Assembly (NCBI GenBank): GCA_022821645.1
Contig: JAJEDE010000027.1
Location: 124,001 to 188,000, forward strand
Direction of reading: 5' to 3'
Source of the DNA: Chloroflexota bacterium
GTDB lineage: Bacteria > Chloroflexota > UBA11872
DNA: 64,000 nucleotides
Shown here piece after piece: positions 32,505 to 42,162 of this stretch. The notes beneath the pieces were generated by a model, which ran no database searches, was not told the origin of the DNA, and was given only the letters and a program-made list of their open reading frames with translations. Position 1 is the stretch's first letter, and every line of letters starts with the position of its first letter. The translations under genes and the position numbers were made by a program.

Positions 32505-32861
32505 CTGGACACGCAAACTTCTGACGTCTGCACCGAACGACCTGAGCGGCGCGCCGAATCTGACGACGAGACGATCCGCAACATCCTGACCATATTGGAG
32601 CGCATGGACGAGCGGCTGGCTGCGCTCGAGGCGGATGTCGCCGACCTCAAGTCGGATTCGTCATCCCTCAAGGCCGACATGAATAGTGCCAAAGCCGATA
32701 TCGCGACGGTTAGGTCCGCGCTTGTCGACATAGCCGGAGACGCCAAGGTTCGCGAGTCTGTCGAGTACCGGCTTCTTCGGCTGACCCCATCAGTAGACCA
32801 ACGTCGACCGTTCGCCTTCAGCCACCAGTCGAACTCAGTACCGGTGCCGTCCAACGACTAA
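32505..32861 (+). CDS. Small coiled-coil protein, possible CTG start
   Basis: From residue 30 on the protein is a regular heptad coiled coil (MDERLAALEADVADLKSDSS, SLKADMNSAKADIATVRSAL). The frame is open upstream to 32505, where CTG is preceded by AAGGGGG at 6-base spacing and by TACAAT at 32453-32458 as a possible -10 box. If the start were the TTG at 32595 or ATG at 32604 it would lack a ribosome-binding site. The function is unknown; such short coiled coils are often structural or adaptor proteins. Confidence 0.5.
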   Translation: MDTQTSDVCTERPERRAESDDETIRNILTILERMDERLAALEADVADLKSDSSSLKADMNSAKADIATVRSALVDIAGDAKVRESVEYRLLRLTPSVDQRRPFAFSHQSNSVPVPSND

Positions 32862-32869
32862 CGTCGCCA

Positions 32870-33730
32870 TCAGGTGAGATCCCATTCGAGGCCCGCCTGG
32901 GCCATGGCGGCGTCGAGCACGCGCTTGGCGGCGGGGATGAGTTCGGGGGGGAGGTGTTCGATGAGGATCCAGGCGCGGGGGGCGATTTCGTTGAGGGCCG
33001 TGAGCCAGGCGGCGTGGTCGATGACGCCCTGGCCGAGGGGGACTTCCTCGATGTGCAGGACCAGGCGGTCTTCGAGGGTGTAGTCCTTCCAGTGGGCGGC
33101 CGGGATGCGCCCGCGGGCGGCCTCCAGCAGGCGGGCGTAGACGGGGTCGGGGTTCCAGGCGTCCCAGATGCTGCCGATGAAGTTGACGGGGTCCAGGTTG
33201 AAGCCCAGGGCCTGGGTGGGAATGCGGCGGAAGAGTTCGGCGATGCGTTCGGGCCGGTCCAGCACCGAGAGCACGTGGCCTTCGACGGTCAGCGTAATGC
33301 CCTCGGCCTCGGCGGCCTCGGCAATGGCGGCGATGCTCTCGACGGCGCGCTCGAAGGCGGCGTCCTGGTGGTGGTCGGGATGGGGATACCAGGGACCGAC
33401 GGGGTTGAGGCCGCCGGGGCGGATGTAGAGGGTCTCGGCGCGCAGCGCGTGCGCGGCCTGCATGTGCCGCTTCATGCCGTCGATTCCGGCCTGTCGAACG
33501 GCCGGGTCGAGCGAGATCAGCGAGGGGTACTGGCCGTTGGCCTGGGCGACGGTCAGGCCTTCCGCGGCCAGCAGGTCGCCGACGCGGCGGAACTCGTCGA
33601 GCGAGTAGGTGTCGGGCTCGCCGAGCTGAACGCTGGACCCGGTGAAGCCCAGTTCGAGGGCGCGTCGCACGTCGGCCGCCGAGATTGACGGGGGATCGGA
33701 CGGCAGCAGGCCAACGACTCCGCTACGCAT
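32870..33730 (-). CDS. Xylose-isomerase-like TIM-barrel sugar epimerase/isomerase
   Basis: Protein of 286 aa. The AP-endonuclease-2/xylose-isomerase-like barrel is seen in LYIRPGGLNPVGPWYPHPDH, ITLTVEGHVLSVLDRPERIA, LGFNLDPVNFIG and AAHWKDYTLEDRLVL. Glu, Asp and His ligands of these motifs normally hold a divalent metal. The family isomerises or epimerises keto-sugars or inositol derivatives. The ATG at 33730 was chosen over an upstream frame overlapping the MFS gene. It stands between an SDR/parS region and the MFS exporter on the same strand. Confidence 0.8.
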   Translation of the reverse strand: MRSGVVGLLPSDPPSISAADVRRALELGFTGSSVQLGEPDTYSLDEFRRVGDLLAAEGLTVAQANGQYPSLISLDPAVRQAGIDGMKRHMQAAHALRAETLYIRPGGLNPVGPWYPHPDHHQDAAFERAVESIAAIAEAAEAEGITLTVEGHVLSVLDRPERIAELFRRIPTQALGFNLDPVNFIGSIWDAWNPDPVYARLLEAARGRIPAAHWKDYTLEDRLVLHIEEVPLGQGVIDHAAWLTALNEIAPRAWILIEHLPPELIPAAKRVLDAAMAQAGLEWDLT

Positions 33731-33782
33731 GCGCCGTCTCCGTTCGCGAAGGGCCGAGCGATGGTAGTACGGCCATGCGGCA

Positions 33783-35093
33783 TCAGTCCTCGGAGGGGTC
33801 GAGCGCGGCTTCGGCGTCGAGGGTCCAAAGTTCACGGCCCCAGACCATGATGAACAGCACCACGGCAACGCTGAGGCCGCCGCCGAGGACCATGGCGGTC
33901 GGCATGCCGAGGTTTTCGGCCACGATCGAGATTGGCATCAGGCCCAGCGGCGTGAGTCCCCAGCCCAGCATCCAGATGGACATCACGCGACCGCGCAGCC
34001 GGCTGGGCGCCAGCAGTTGAATCATGGTCTGGTTGTTGGCCATGTAGACAGCCGAGAAGAAACCGGCGACCGCCATGACGATCCCGGCCGTCAGGGGCGA
34101 GCGGGTCAGGCCGAGCACCGCGATCGCGGCGCCAAACGCGGCGGCACTCAGCATGACGACGGGGCCTTTGCGGCGGCTGCCAGAGTGGGCGACCACAGCG
34201 ACTGACCCTGCCACGGCGCCAATACCCTGCGCCGACAGCACCAGGCCCAGTTCGAAGGACCCAGCCTGCAAGTCCTGCTGCACAAAGATGGGCAGGATAA
34301 AGATCATCGGCATGCTGAAGAGCGACGGTGAAAGTCCCAGGAGCAGTAGTGCGGCCAGCGGGCGGGTGCTGAAGGCGAATTTGAATCCGTCGCGTAGCGC
34401 GGCGAAGGGTGATCCTCGAGTCCTTGGATGCTGGTCGGCGCCGCGAACCAAAAGGACATTGAGCATGCCCCACACGTATCCGCCGGTCTGTACGAAGTAC
34501 GTGCCGGCGATACCGATCAGGCCGACCAGGGCACCGGCCAGGGCCGGTCCGGCGATGCGGGAGGCATTCATGGTGGTGCTGGTGAGCGCGATGGCGTTGC
34601 CGACGTGGCGGCGCGGCACCAGGTCGGACACCAGGGCATTGCGCGAGGGCACGCTGATGGCGAACGAGGTGCCGGCCATAACGCTGGAGACCGCCAGGTG
34701 CCACACCTCGATGCGGCCGGTCGCGACCAGCACGCCAATGGCAAGCCCGGCCACGGTAAAGAGCAGCTGCGAGGTGATGAGCAGCTTCGTGCGGCTGACG
34801 CGATCGGCCAGGACGCCGCCGAACGGCGACAGCACGAGCATGGGAATGGCGCGGATCATGGCCAGGGTCGCCAGGACGAACGCCGATTCGGTGAGGATTG
34901 CGACCAGCCAGCCCTGGGCGACGTTCTGCATCCAGAACGCCATCATGGTTCCCAGGTTGGCGCGCCAGAGCCTGACGAAGTCGCGGTGGGCGAAGGCGGG
35001 CGCCAGGCGATCGCGGTGGCGGGCCAGGCGCGAGCGCCGGCCGGGAGGAGCCTCAAACGGCGAGGGCGGGGCTGCCGGGCTGTCGCTGGTCAT
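33783..35093 (-). CDS. MFS transporter (EntS/MFS_3-like)
   Basis: Protein of 436 aa with about 12 TM segments. The N-terminal AHRDFVRLWRANLGTMMAFW and the loop GGVLADRVSRTKLLITSQLL contain the MFS A-motif-like G-x-x-x-D-R-x-x-R. Enterobactin-exporter-like members export small molecules, while others take up sugars. The neighbours are catabolic enzymes, so uptake of their substrate is possible. It ends about 50 bases before the xylose-isomerase-like gene and probably shares its transcript. Confidence 0.85.
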   Translation of the reverse strand: MTSDSPAAPPSPFEAPPGRRSRLARHRDRLAPAFAHRDFVRLWRANLGTMMAFWMQNVAQGWLVAILTESAFVLATLAMIRAIPMLVLSPFGGVLADRVSRTKLLITSQLLFTVAGLAIGVLVATGRIEVWHLAVSSVMAGTSFAISVPSRNALVSDLVPRRHVGNAIALTSTTMNASRIAGPALAGALVGLIGIAGTYFVQTGGYVWGMLNVLLVRGADQHPRTRGSPFAALRDGFKFAFSTRPLAALLLLGLSPSLFSMPMIFILPIFVQQDLQAGSFELGLVLSAQGIGAVAGSVAVVAHSGSRRKGPVVMLSAAAFGAAIAVLGLTRSPLTAGIVMAVAGFFSAVYMANNQTMIQLLAPSRLRGRVMSIWMLGWGLTPLGLMPISIVAENLGMPTAMVLGGGLSVAVVLFIMVWGRELWTLDAEAALDPSED

Positions 35094-35189
35094 GGGTCGG
35101 GCCTGCGCGGCTCCTTCCGGCGAAAACCTGAGATCAGGTCCCGCCTGACCGCATGATTGACGATTGGCGCGCGCGCGCCAACTGGCGGA

Positions 35190-36176
35190 TCAGATTTCGG
35201 CGAAGGCTGAACCGGCGTCGGCCGACCGGCGGGCGGCGTCGATGATGTCGACGACCCTTGCGGCTTCTTGCGCGGAGACGGACATGGGGCGGCCCTGGCG
35301 AATGGCGGCGACGAACTCGCTCAGCTCGTCGTTCCAGGGGTCTCCGTCGGGAATCAGCAGCATCCGTGGCCCGTCGGCTTCGGTGACGCCGATGTGATCG
35401 GCGGCTTCGCTGAAGTCGACCACTCCCTGCCGGCAGACGACGGTGCGGCCCGACTCAGCATCACCGTCGAAGCCGCGGCGGTAGGTGATGGTCGCCAGGC
35501 CACCGTCCTGGAAGCGCAGGTTGACGACCGCAACGGCACGGTCGAAGACATGGCCCGCAGGTTCCTGGGTCACGGCGGCGGCGATGTGGGTAATCGGGCC
35601 GCGGCCGTAGATGGCGGGGTAGCCCAGGAGGATGGCGTAGACGAGGGGATGGCCGCTGATGCGCTGGTCGAACCCGGCGTCACGGCCGGCGCGCAGGTCG
35701 TGGGGAAAGTGAACCACCAGGTCGTCGTGCAGCGCACCGCTCAGCGCGGCGACTTGCTCGCGGACCAGGCACGGACCCGGACGGAGCGGGCTTGTGTGGC
35801 CGACGCGAATGACCAAGCCGCCCTCGTCGGCCAGGCGGAGCAGCCGCGAGGCATCAAGGGGCGTTAGGGCCAATGGCGACTCGCTGAAGAGGTGCTTGCC
35901 GGCCGCCAGGGCCGCCGCGCCCATTGGGGCGTGCGTGTCGGGGTGGGTGGTGACGATAACCGCGTCCACGTCCGTACGCGCAACGGTGGATTCCCAGTCC
36001 TGCGTGTGCTCAACGCCGAATCGTTCAGCCAGCGCGGCGCGAGTTTCGGGATTGCGAGCGGCGATGGCCACGAGGTCCATGTCGGAGCGGGCCGCAATGC
36101 GCTCGGCTCGAGCCACGGCCATGCCGCCGCTGCCGACGATGGCGACACGTAGTGGGGCCGACGTGGGATCAGTCAT
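35190..36176 (-). CDS. Gfo/Idh/MocA-family oxidoreductase (first copy)
   Basis: Protein of 328 aa. The NAD(P)-binding Rossmann motif is VAIVGSGGMAVARAERIA (residues about 10-27). The usual EKP at the cofactor site is ESP (HLFSESPLALTPLDA). The C-terminal alpha/beta substrate domain includes GRGPITHIAAAVTQEP. It probably oxidises a sugar or inositol. It is divergent from a second Gfo/Idh gene, with the shared control region at about 36177-36338. Confidence 0.85.
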   Translation of the reverse strand: MTDPTSAPLRVAIVGSGGMAVARAERIAARSDMDLVAIAARNPETRAALAERFGVEHTQDWESTVARTDVDAVIVTTHPDTHAPMGAAALAAGKHLFSESPLALTPLDASRLLRLADEGGLVIRVGHTSPLRPGPCLVREQVAALSGALHDDLVVHFPHDLRAGRDAGFDQRISGHPLVYAILLGYPAIYGRGPITHIAAAVTQEPAGHVFDRAVAVVNLRFQDGGLATITYRRGFDGDAESGRTVVCRQGVVDFSEAADHIGVTEADGPRMLLIPDGDPWNDELSEFVAAIRQGRPMSVSAQEAARVVDIIDAARRSADAGSAFAEI

Positions 36177-36338
36177 GCGGCTCTCTCACGCGCACTCCGA
36201 CGGATCGGCCGGTCCGGATGCCGGTCGTCGATTGGAACTTGCCATGGCGCACATTCTGGACGGCGGACGCGCGGTACGCGAACCGGCGCGGGGCGTGCCA
36301 TGATGCCGCGGCAGGGATTTCCCGATTCAGGAACTCAC

Positions 36339-37391
36339 ATGTCGAATGGCAGCCTCGGCATCGGCATCGTCGGCGCGGGCGACATTGTGCGCACGCGGCA
36401 CATGCCAAACCTGGCGGATGTAGACGACATCGCCTTCGTGGCGGTGACGAACCGGCGTCGTGAGACAGCCGAGGCGTTCGCCGCCGACTACAACGTGCCG
36501 AACGTGTTGGGGAACTGGCGCGAGGTGGTGGAGCACCCCGACGTGGACGTCGTCTGGATCGGGGCCACGCCTTACTTGCACGCGCTGGTGTCGGTGGCCG
36601 CCCTGGATGCGGGCAAGCACGTGTTCTGCCAGGCGCGCATGGCCCGCAACCTGGCCGAGGCGCGCGAGATGCTGGACGCCGCGGAGCGGAATCCGGGACT
36701 GGTTGCGGCCGTGTGCCCGCCGGGCATCGGCGTGGCCGGCGACCGCACGATGCTGCGACTGCTGAAGGTGGATCGCTTTGCCGGTGCGCTGCGACAGGTC
36801 CGAATGTCGTCGTTCGGGGACACCGCCGTGACCAACGACATCCTGCACTGGCGGCACGACTTCGACGTCAGCGGCTACAACGTGATGAACGTGGGGATCA
36901 TGGTGGAAGCCCTGCAGCGCTGGGTGGGACCGGAGCGCGACGTGCAGGCGATGACCAAGGTGCACATCAAGGAGCGCCGCAACGCGGAGACCGATGCGTT
37001 CGAGGCTGTCCGAGTGCCGGATTCCTTCACCGCAATGGGCGAGTTGGTATCGGGCGCGGACTACGTGTACCAGTGGTCGGGCCTGGCGCATCACGAACCG
37101 GCCACGGAACTCTGGCTCTACGGCGACGAGGGCACCCTGGTCTACGACTTCGACCACGACACCATCGCCGGCGCCAAGGCGGGCGAGGACGAGTTGGCGC
37201 CGATCGACATCCCGGCCGACGAGCACTACGACCCGAACGTGGAAACCGATTTCATCGACGCCATCCGCAGCGGCAGCCACGACACCGGGCTGGCGCCCAG
37301 CTTTGCGCGCGCGTTCAAGTACATGGAGTTCATGGAGGCGGCCACGCGGTCCGCGCGGGAGGGGCGGCGGGTCAGTATTCCGCTTGAGTAG
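36339..37391 (+). CDS. Gfo/Idh/MocA-family oxidoreductase (second copy)
   Basis: Protein of 350 aa. Rossmann motif IGIVGAGDIVRTRHMPNL; NADP/NAD site HVFCQARMARNLAEA in place of the EKP motif. The C-terminal domain contains DILHWRHDFDVSGYNVMN and ALQRWVGPERD. The ATG at 36339 follows CAGGAA. The atypical cofactor-site motif in both copies suggests paralogues specialised on an unusual sugar. It leads into the GH99-like exported protein after 48 bases. Confidence 0.85.
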   Translation: MSNGSLGIGIVGAGDIVRTRHMPNLADVDDIAFVAVTNRRRETAEAFAADYNVPNVLGNWREVVEHPDVDVVWIGATPYLHALVSVAALDAGKHVFCQARMARNLAEAREMLDAAERNPGLVAAVCPPGIGVAGDRTMLRLLKVDRFAGALRQVRMSSFGDTAVTNDILHWRHDFDVSGYNVMNVGIMVEALQRWVGPERDVQAMTKVHIKERRNAETDAFEAVRVPDSFTAMGELVSGADYVYQWSGLAHHEPATELWLYGDEGTLVYDFDHDTIAGAKAGEDELAPIDIPADEHYDPNVETDFIDAIRSGSHDTGLAPSFARAFKYMEFMEAATRSAREGRRVSIPLE

Positions 37392-37439
37392 GCACCCGCC
37401 GGCCACGGCGGCCCAAGAGGCCGTGCCGTTGCCCCGGTC

Positions 37440-39845
37440 ATGACGACCCTCGTCGGCTGGGCGCAACTGGCGGGGACCCTGCGCCTGGCCCTGCTCGGGG
37501 TTGTCCTTGCGCTGGCGGCAACCACGGCGTCCGGCGTTCAGTCGTCCGAGCAAGCCGCCCCGGTCTCGGACGCCGCCTTCTTCGCGACCGAAGCGCCGGA
37601 CCGAGGGTTCGCGGTGACCGACTTCGAAGACGTCAGCCTCTGGTCGTCGTGGCGGGATCTGGGGGGCGAACTGACGTTTGGCGCCCCGGTGTCGCGACGT
37701 TTCCCGCACCAGGGGCAAGTTGCCCAACTCTTTGAGCGCGGCATGTTGCGCTGGGAACCCGACCGCGGCGTCTCCGTGACAAACGTCATGGACCTGCTCT
37801 CGTCGAACGGCTACGACGCTCAACTGCTCAGCGACTTCGGAATACCGCCGTCCGCCGACTGGTCGGGCACCACCGGTCTGGCCTGGCCGGACGTCCAGCA
37901 GCGGCACCTGGCACTGCTCGAGGGATCAGAGCCCTGGCGCAACGCATTGCGGGATGCGTTCTATACGGCGGGCGCGGTCCTGGGCAACGACGCCGCGGCC
38001 ATCCTGGTCCACGGCCTTCCCCTGGCCCTGACCCAGACCGACGGCGGCTACGCGTTACGGGCGCAGCGAGCGGCCTGGGTCTACGCGCCCGATGTGGACG
38101 ATGCACCGCGTCGCGTGGACATTGCCGAATTCCTGAAGAGCACGTCGCTCATCCCGCGGCGCGCGACCGTCCCGCACGGCCCGGACTACCGGCTGCCGCC
38201 ACGCCCGGTCAGCGTGGTGCAGTTTTTTGACTGGTGGGACCACGACTATCTGCCGACCGAGTACTTCACCCACCAGCTGTCCTGGGAACGGATTGGCATC
38301 ACGCGTGACCAGGTCGGGTCGCCCGCCTACTACGACGCCAACTTCCGGCTGATCCGCGACCTGGGCGTCGACGGCGTGATGTGGGAGTGGTACCTGACCG
38401 GCGACAGCCTGACCCCCACCGACGTGGTGTTGGACTCGCTGCGCCGCCATGACCTGCGGATCGGGTTGTTCTACGACTGGGAACTTCTGCATTCCGGGGG
38501 AGAGGCCGTGCTCAGCGATCGCGCGTACATCGCGGCCGACGAAGCGAGTTTGAGCAAGATTGCGGATGAGGTGATTGCCTTCTACGAGGGCATTCCACGG
38601 GATCTCTGGCTCTACGACGCCGACGGCCAACTCCCCGTGATCGTGTACGGGTACGGGTTCCCGGATGTGCTAGACGACACGGAAGCCTGGACCTGGTTCT
38701 TTACCGAACTCGTGCGGAGGGTCGAGACCGCCCTTGACGTGGACGTGATCTTCGACTGGTCGGCCTCGTCACGCGTCCAGGAATTGGCGTTCGAGCGCTG
38801 GCCGGACGACTACGCGCCCTTCAACTTCGTGGTGGACACGCCGCAGTGGCAGTTCGGGCATCACGTGGTGACCTGGAACTACATCTTCGATAACCGCGGC
38901 GTCGCCGCGCGCGACCAGTTGCAACGCGTGGTCCGCGACGACAACCGCTATCTGCAGGAGACGGCCTGGCTGGCCGCGCACACCAGGCCAAGCCTGGTGT
39001 TCATCTATAGCTGGAACGAGTTCTGGGAAGGTTCGCACCTCTTTCCCGACGACACGTACCAATGGCGCCGCTATGAATTGGCGCAGGCGCAGCTGGCGGA
39101 GCTGGCCGAGAAGCGAGCCGACGACCTGCCGCGGGCCGTCATTATTGGCGACCCGGTTGACGCCTTCGCGGCGCACACCGACGGGCTGTTCGAGAGCCAG
39201 CGCCTGCACATTCGCCACACGCTGCGGCGCTACGTGCCGCAGGCCGACTTCATGACCCCCGAACAGGCCACGGCCGAGGCGCTGGCCGGCTATGACCTGG
39301 TGGTCAGCATGGCTACCGACCGCACCGTTGACCCGGTGCTGGCCGGGCTGCCCGACGAGGTGCAGATCGTGTATTGGAACGCCACGGATCGGGACAGCGC
39401 AATGTTGCAGCGCTTTGCGCAGGTGCCGGTGGAATGGATGCGGCCCGAGGGCGATCTGGGTCTTCTCGACAGTGCGGGTCAGCCGACCGATGACACGGTT
39501 AAGCTCGGCGGCGACGCGTGGTTGGCAACGGTCGCGGAGGGCGCGACGACCACCTTGGCGTTCATGTACAACGACCAGCCCCACCCGCTGGTGGTGCAAG
39601 CCGACAACGATTACTGGATCAACGTCTACGGCCCCAACGAGGCGGTCCTGGCCGCGGCGTTCGAGTCTGTGTACGGCCGGGAACTCGAACAGGCGATCAC
39701 GTTCGCGCTGGGCGACCGCAGTCAGCGGCTGGAGATTTATCCGGATGGGCGGGTGGTGCAGAACACGTTCAGCGCGCCCGCGGTCTTCGTTCACGAACCG
39801 CTGCCGATACCGGATTTTGAAGCGGTACCGCCCGAGGGTGTCTAA
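37440..39845 (+). CDS. Large exported GH99-like (WbsX-type) protein with surface repeat
   Basis: Protein of 801 aa. A hydrophobic N-terminus (LALLGVVLALAATTASG) is a signal peptide. Residues about 75-110 (FGAPVSRRFPHQGQVAQLFE, RGMLRWEPDRG) are a surface repeat also found in the protein at 55058. The central part carries GH99/WbsX-type features: QFFDWWDHDYLPTEYFTHQL, GVDGVMWEWYLTGDSL, IGLFYDWELLHSGG and FIYSWNEFWEGSHLFPDD. The family includes endo-alpha-mannosidases and glycan-synthesis-associated proteins. It probably cleaves exopolysaccharide at the cell surface. The C-terminal 250 residues are of unknown fold. Confidence 0.72.
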   Translation: MTTLVGWAQLAGTLRLALLGVVLALAATTASGVQSSEQAAPVSDAAFFATEAPDRGFAVTDFEDVSLWSSWRDLGGELTFGAPVSRRFPHQGQVAQLFERGMLRWEPDRGVSVTNVMDLLSSNGYDAQLLSDFGIPPSADWSGTTGLAWPDVQQRHLALLEGSEPWRNALRDAFYTAGAVLGNDAAAILVHGLPLALTQTDGGYALRAQRAAWVYAPDVDDAPRRVDIAEFLKSTSLIPRRATVPHGPDYRLPPRPVSVVQFFDWWDHDYLPTEYFTHQLSWERIGITRDQVGSPAYYDANFRLIRDLGVDGVMWEWYLTGDSLTPTDVVLDSLRRHDLRIGLFYDWELLHSGGEAVLSDRAYIAADEASLSKIADEVIAFYEGIPRDLWLYDADGQLPVIVYGYGFPDVLDDTEAWTWFFTELVRRVETALDVDVIFDWSASSRVQELAFERWPDDYAPFNFVVDTPQWQFGHHVVTWNYIFDNRGVAARDQLQRVVRDDNRYLQETAWLAAHTRPSLVFIYSWNEFWEGSHLFPDDTYQWRRYELAQAQLAELAEKRADDLPRAVIIGDPVDAFAAHTDGLFESQRLHIRHTLRRYVPQADFMTPEQATAEALAGYDLVVSMATDRTVDPVLAGLPDEVQIVYWNATDRDSAMLQRFAQVPVEWMRPEGDLGLLDSAGQPTDDTVKLGGDAWLATVAEGATTTLAFMYNDQPHPLVVQADNDYWINVYGPNEAVLAAAFESVYGRELEQAITFALGDRSQRLEIYPDGRVVQNTFSAPAVFVHEPLPIPDFEAVPPEGV

Positions 39846-39955
39846 GTCACACCGTTCGCAAGACCGATGAGAGGCCGGCGCCGGGTCGCAACGGTTTCGC
39901 CCGAAGCTGCAGCCCGATTTGGTGCCCTGGTTCGACGCGGACGCGGCGCAACCCG

Positions 39956-41212
39956 ATGAGCCCACGGCGAACGATACGGGCGCCGCGACCGACACCCGCC
40001 TGGCTCCAATGGCCGCGGTTAGGCGTTCTTGGACACCGCAATTTCGCCCTCTTCTGGTTCAGCCTGGTGATTTCGCATTCGGGAACCTGGATGCAGATCA
40101 TGGTGGTCGGGTGGCTGACCGACGAGATGACGCGCTCGGCCTTCTGGGTCGGCATGGTGGCCGCGGCGCGCGGCGTGCCGATGGTGGTGCTGCCCTTCTT
40201 CGGCGGCGTGGTGGCGGACCGGATGGACCGTCGGATGCTGCTGTGGATTACGCAGGTCAGCCAGGCTCTCCTGGGCCTGATCCTGGCGATCGTGGTGGCC
40301 GCCGACGTGGCGCAGGTATGGCACTTCGCCGTCATCGCCATGCTGGCCTCCGTGGCCGGGGCGTTCGACCAGCCGACCCGCCAGGCCATCGTGCCCGCCC
40401 TGGTTCCACGCGAAGACCTGCGCAAGGCCATTGCCCTTAACGCCGTGGTCTTTACTGGCGGCGCGCTTATCGGACCGTCGATCGCCGGCTTGCTGGTGCC
40501 GGTGATCGGCGCCGCAGGGGTCCTGTTCATCAACGCCACGACAACATTGCCCGTCTTCGCGGCCCTGGCGCTGATGCGGCTGCCGCGGTTCAGGCCGCGA
40601 CCGCCCGAGGCGGTCCTCAATACGGTCCGGGACGGCCTGCGGTTCGCGTTCAGCCGCGAGCTGATCGTGCTGGTGTTGCTGGTGTCGGCCGTCGCCAGCC
40701 TGTTCGGCCGCTCGTTCCAGCAACTGGCGCCGGTCTTCGCCAGGGAAGTGCTGTTCGCGGACGTTACCGGCCTGGGCTGGCTGGTCGCCGCGCCAGGCTT
40801 AGGTGCGGTGATGGGCGCCTTCCTGGTGGCCAGCGGCAACTGGCTGCCGGCGAACGGGCGGCTGGCCGGAATATCCGTCGCGGGTTACCTGGCGGCGCTG
40901 GCGGGCTTTGCAGTCTCGACGAACTTCGGCCTGTCGCTGGTGTTGCTGGTGCTCGTGGGGATGCTGAACACCGTCTTCTCAGCCAGCGTGCGCACGATGC
41001 TGCAACTGGAGGCCACCGAGGCCTACTACGGCCGTGTGATGAGCCTGAACACCATCACCTTCATCGGCCTGTCGCCAATCGGCGCGCTCGTCATTGGCGC
41101 CATCGCCGAGTCGGCCGGCATCCAGGCCGCCACCCTCCTCGGCGTGGTGGTGGTGACCACAGTGTTCGGGGCCGTCTGGCTCACCCGTCCGACCCTGCGA
41201 CGAGCCGCGTAG
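39956..41212 (+). CDS. MFS transporter (second copy)
   Basis: Protein of 418 aa with about 12 TM segments and the same type as the MFS gene at 33783. It has GHRNFALFWFSLVISHSGTW at the start and the A-motif GGVVADRMDRRMLLWITQVS. Other features include PTRQAIVPALVPREDLRKAI. Probably an exporter or sugar carrier. It follows the GH99-like gene by about 110 bases and precedes the LacI-type sensor by 35, suggesting co-expression. Confidence 0.85.
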   Translation: MSPRRTIRAPRPTPAWLQWPRLGVLGHRNFALFWFSLVISHSGTWMQIMVVGWLTDEMTRSAFWVGMVAAARGVPMVVLPFFGGVVADRMDRRMLLWITQVSQALLGLILAIVVAADVAQVWHFAVIAMLASVAGAFDQPTRQAIVPALVPREDLRKAIALNAVVFTGGALIGPSIAGLLVPVIGAAGVLFINATTTLPVFAALALMRLPRFRPRPPEAVLNTVRDGLRFAFSRELIVLVLLVSAVASLFGRSFQQLAPVFAREVLFADVTGLGWLVAAPGLGAVMGAFLVASGNWLPANGRLAGISVAGYLAALAGFAVSTNFGLSLVLLVLVGMLNTVFSASVRTMLQLEATEAYYGRVMSLNTITFIGLSPIGALVIGAIAESAGIQAATLLGVVVVTTVFGAVWLTRPTLRRAA

Positions 41213-41247
41213 ACTGCGTCGGAGCGGGTTTGACGGGGTATGGACGG

Positions 41248-42096
41248 ATGGCGCATATCGGTGTGTTCTACAGCGAAGGCTTTGATCCCGGCGCCTACAC
41301 CGTGGCGCTGTATCACGCGCAGCTGGAGGCGGCGCGCGGCGGGCATGGGCTGAGCATTCACCAGTTTCCGGAAGGCTCGCTGGCGGTTGCCGCCGAGCGC
41401 GCGCCGGAGGTGGACGGCTTGCTGGCGTTCGCCACGGGAGCGGCGGACCTGGAGTTCCTGCGCGGTCACTCGCGACCGTCGGTCGTATGCGAGCGCGTCG
41501 CGCCCGGCTGTGCGTGGGTGGCTCCGGACAATCACGACATTGGGAGCACGGCGGCCCGCCACCTCCTGGACCTTGGGCACGAGCGCCTGGCGGTGGTGCT
41601 GCCGGGCGACCCTGCTGACCTGGACAGCTATCACGGCTCCCGCTTCGCCGGGGTTCGGGACGCGGCGGCGGACGCCGGTCATCCGCTGGACGACGCGGAC
41701 ATCTATTTCGGCGCGAAGGTCGCGACGACCGGCCAGGACGCGGCGGAAGCCATGCTGGCGCGTGGCGACCTGCCGGACGCCATCTACGTGCAGAACATGC
41801 CGATGGCGCTGGCGACGCTGCGGACGCTGACGCAGGCGGGCGTGGCTGTTCCGGACGACGTTTCGGTCCTTGGGACCACGTTCATCCAGCTCAACGCCCC
41901 CGCCGCTACCGAGTACACCACGCCGCCGATGACGGCGGTGACCTTTGAGAAAGAGGAGATGGGCCGGCAGGGCGTGGCCTACCTGGCGGCGGCCGCCGAA
42001 GGCCGTGCGCGCGAGCGCCCGGAAGTTTTGTTGCCGGGGGTGATGGTTCCGGGCAAGTCAACGACCAGAGCACGCGCCGGAGTGCCCGTGGGCTAA
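41248..42096 (+). CDS. LacI-type ligand-sensing protein lacking a DNA-binding domain
   Basis: Protein of 282 aa. It matches the effector-binding half of LacI regulators (VVCERVAPGCAWVAPDNHDI, GSTAARHLLDLGHERLAVVL, IYVQNMPMALATLRTLTQAG, DVSVLGTTF). The N-terminal helix-turn-helix and hinge are absent: the protein begins directly with AHIGVFYSEGFDPGAY. No signal peptide is seen, so it is not a periplasmic binding protein. It may sense a sugar and act on another regulator or enzyme. Confidence 0.78.
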   Translation: MAHIGVFYSEGFDPGAYTVALYHAQLEAARGGHGLSIHQFPEGSLAVAAERAPEVDGLLAFATGAADLEFLRGHSRPSVVCERVAPGCAWVAPDNHDIGSTAARHLLDLGHERLAVVLPGDPADLDSYHGSRFAGVRDAAADAGHPLDDADIYFGAKVATTGQDAAEAMLARGDLPDAIYVQNMPMALATLRTLTQAGVAVPDDVSVLGTTFIQLNAPAATEYTTPPMTAVTFEKEEMGRQGVAYLAAAAEGRARERPEVLLPGVMVPGKSTTRARAGVPVG

Positions 42097-42162
42097 GCGG
42101 CGCGGCCAGGGCCCACAGAGCCCAGCCTGGGCGCAGCCCGGGCCCCGGTTGAGGGCGGCGGC

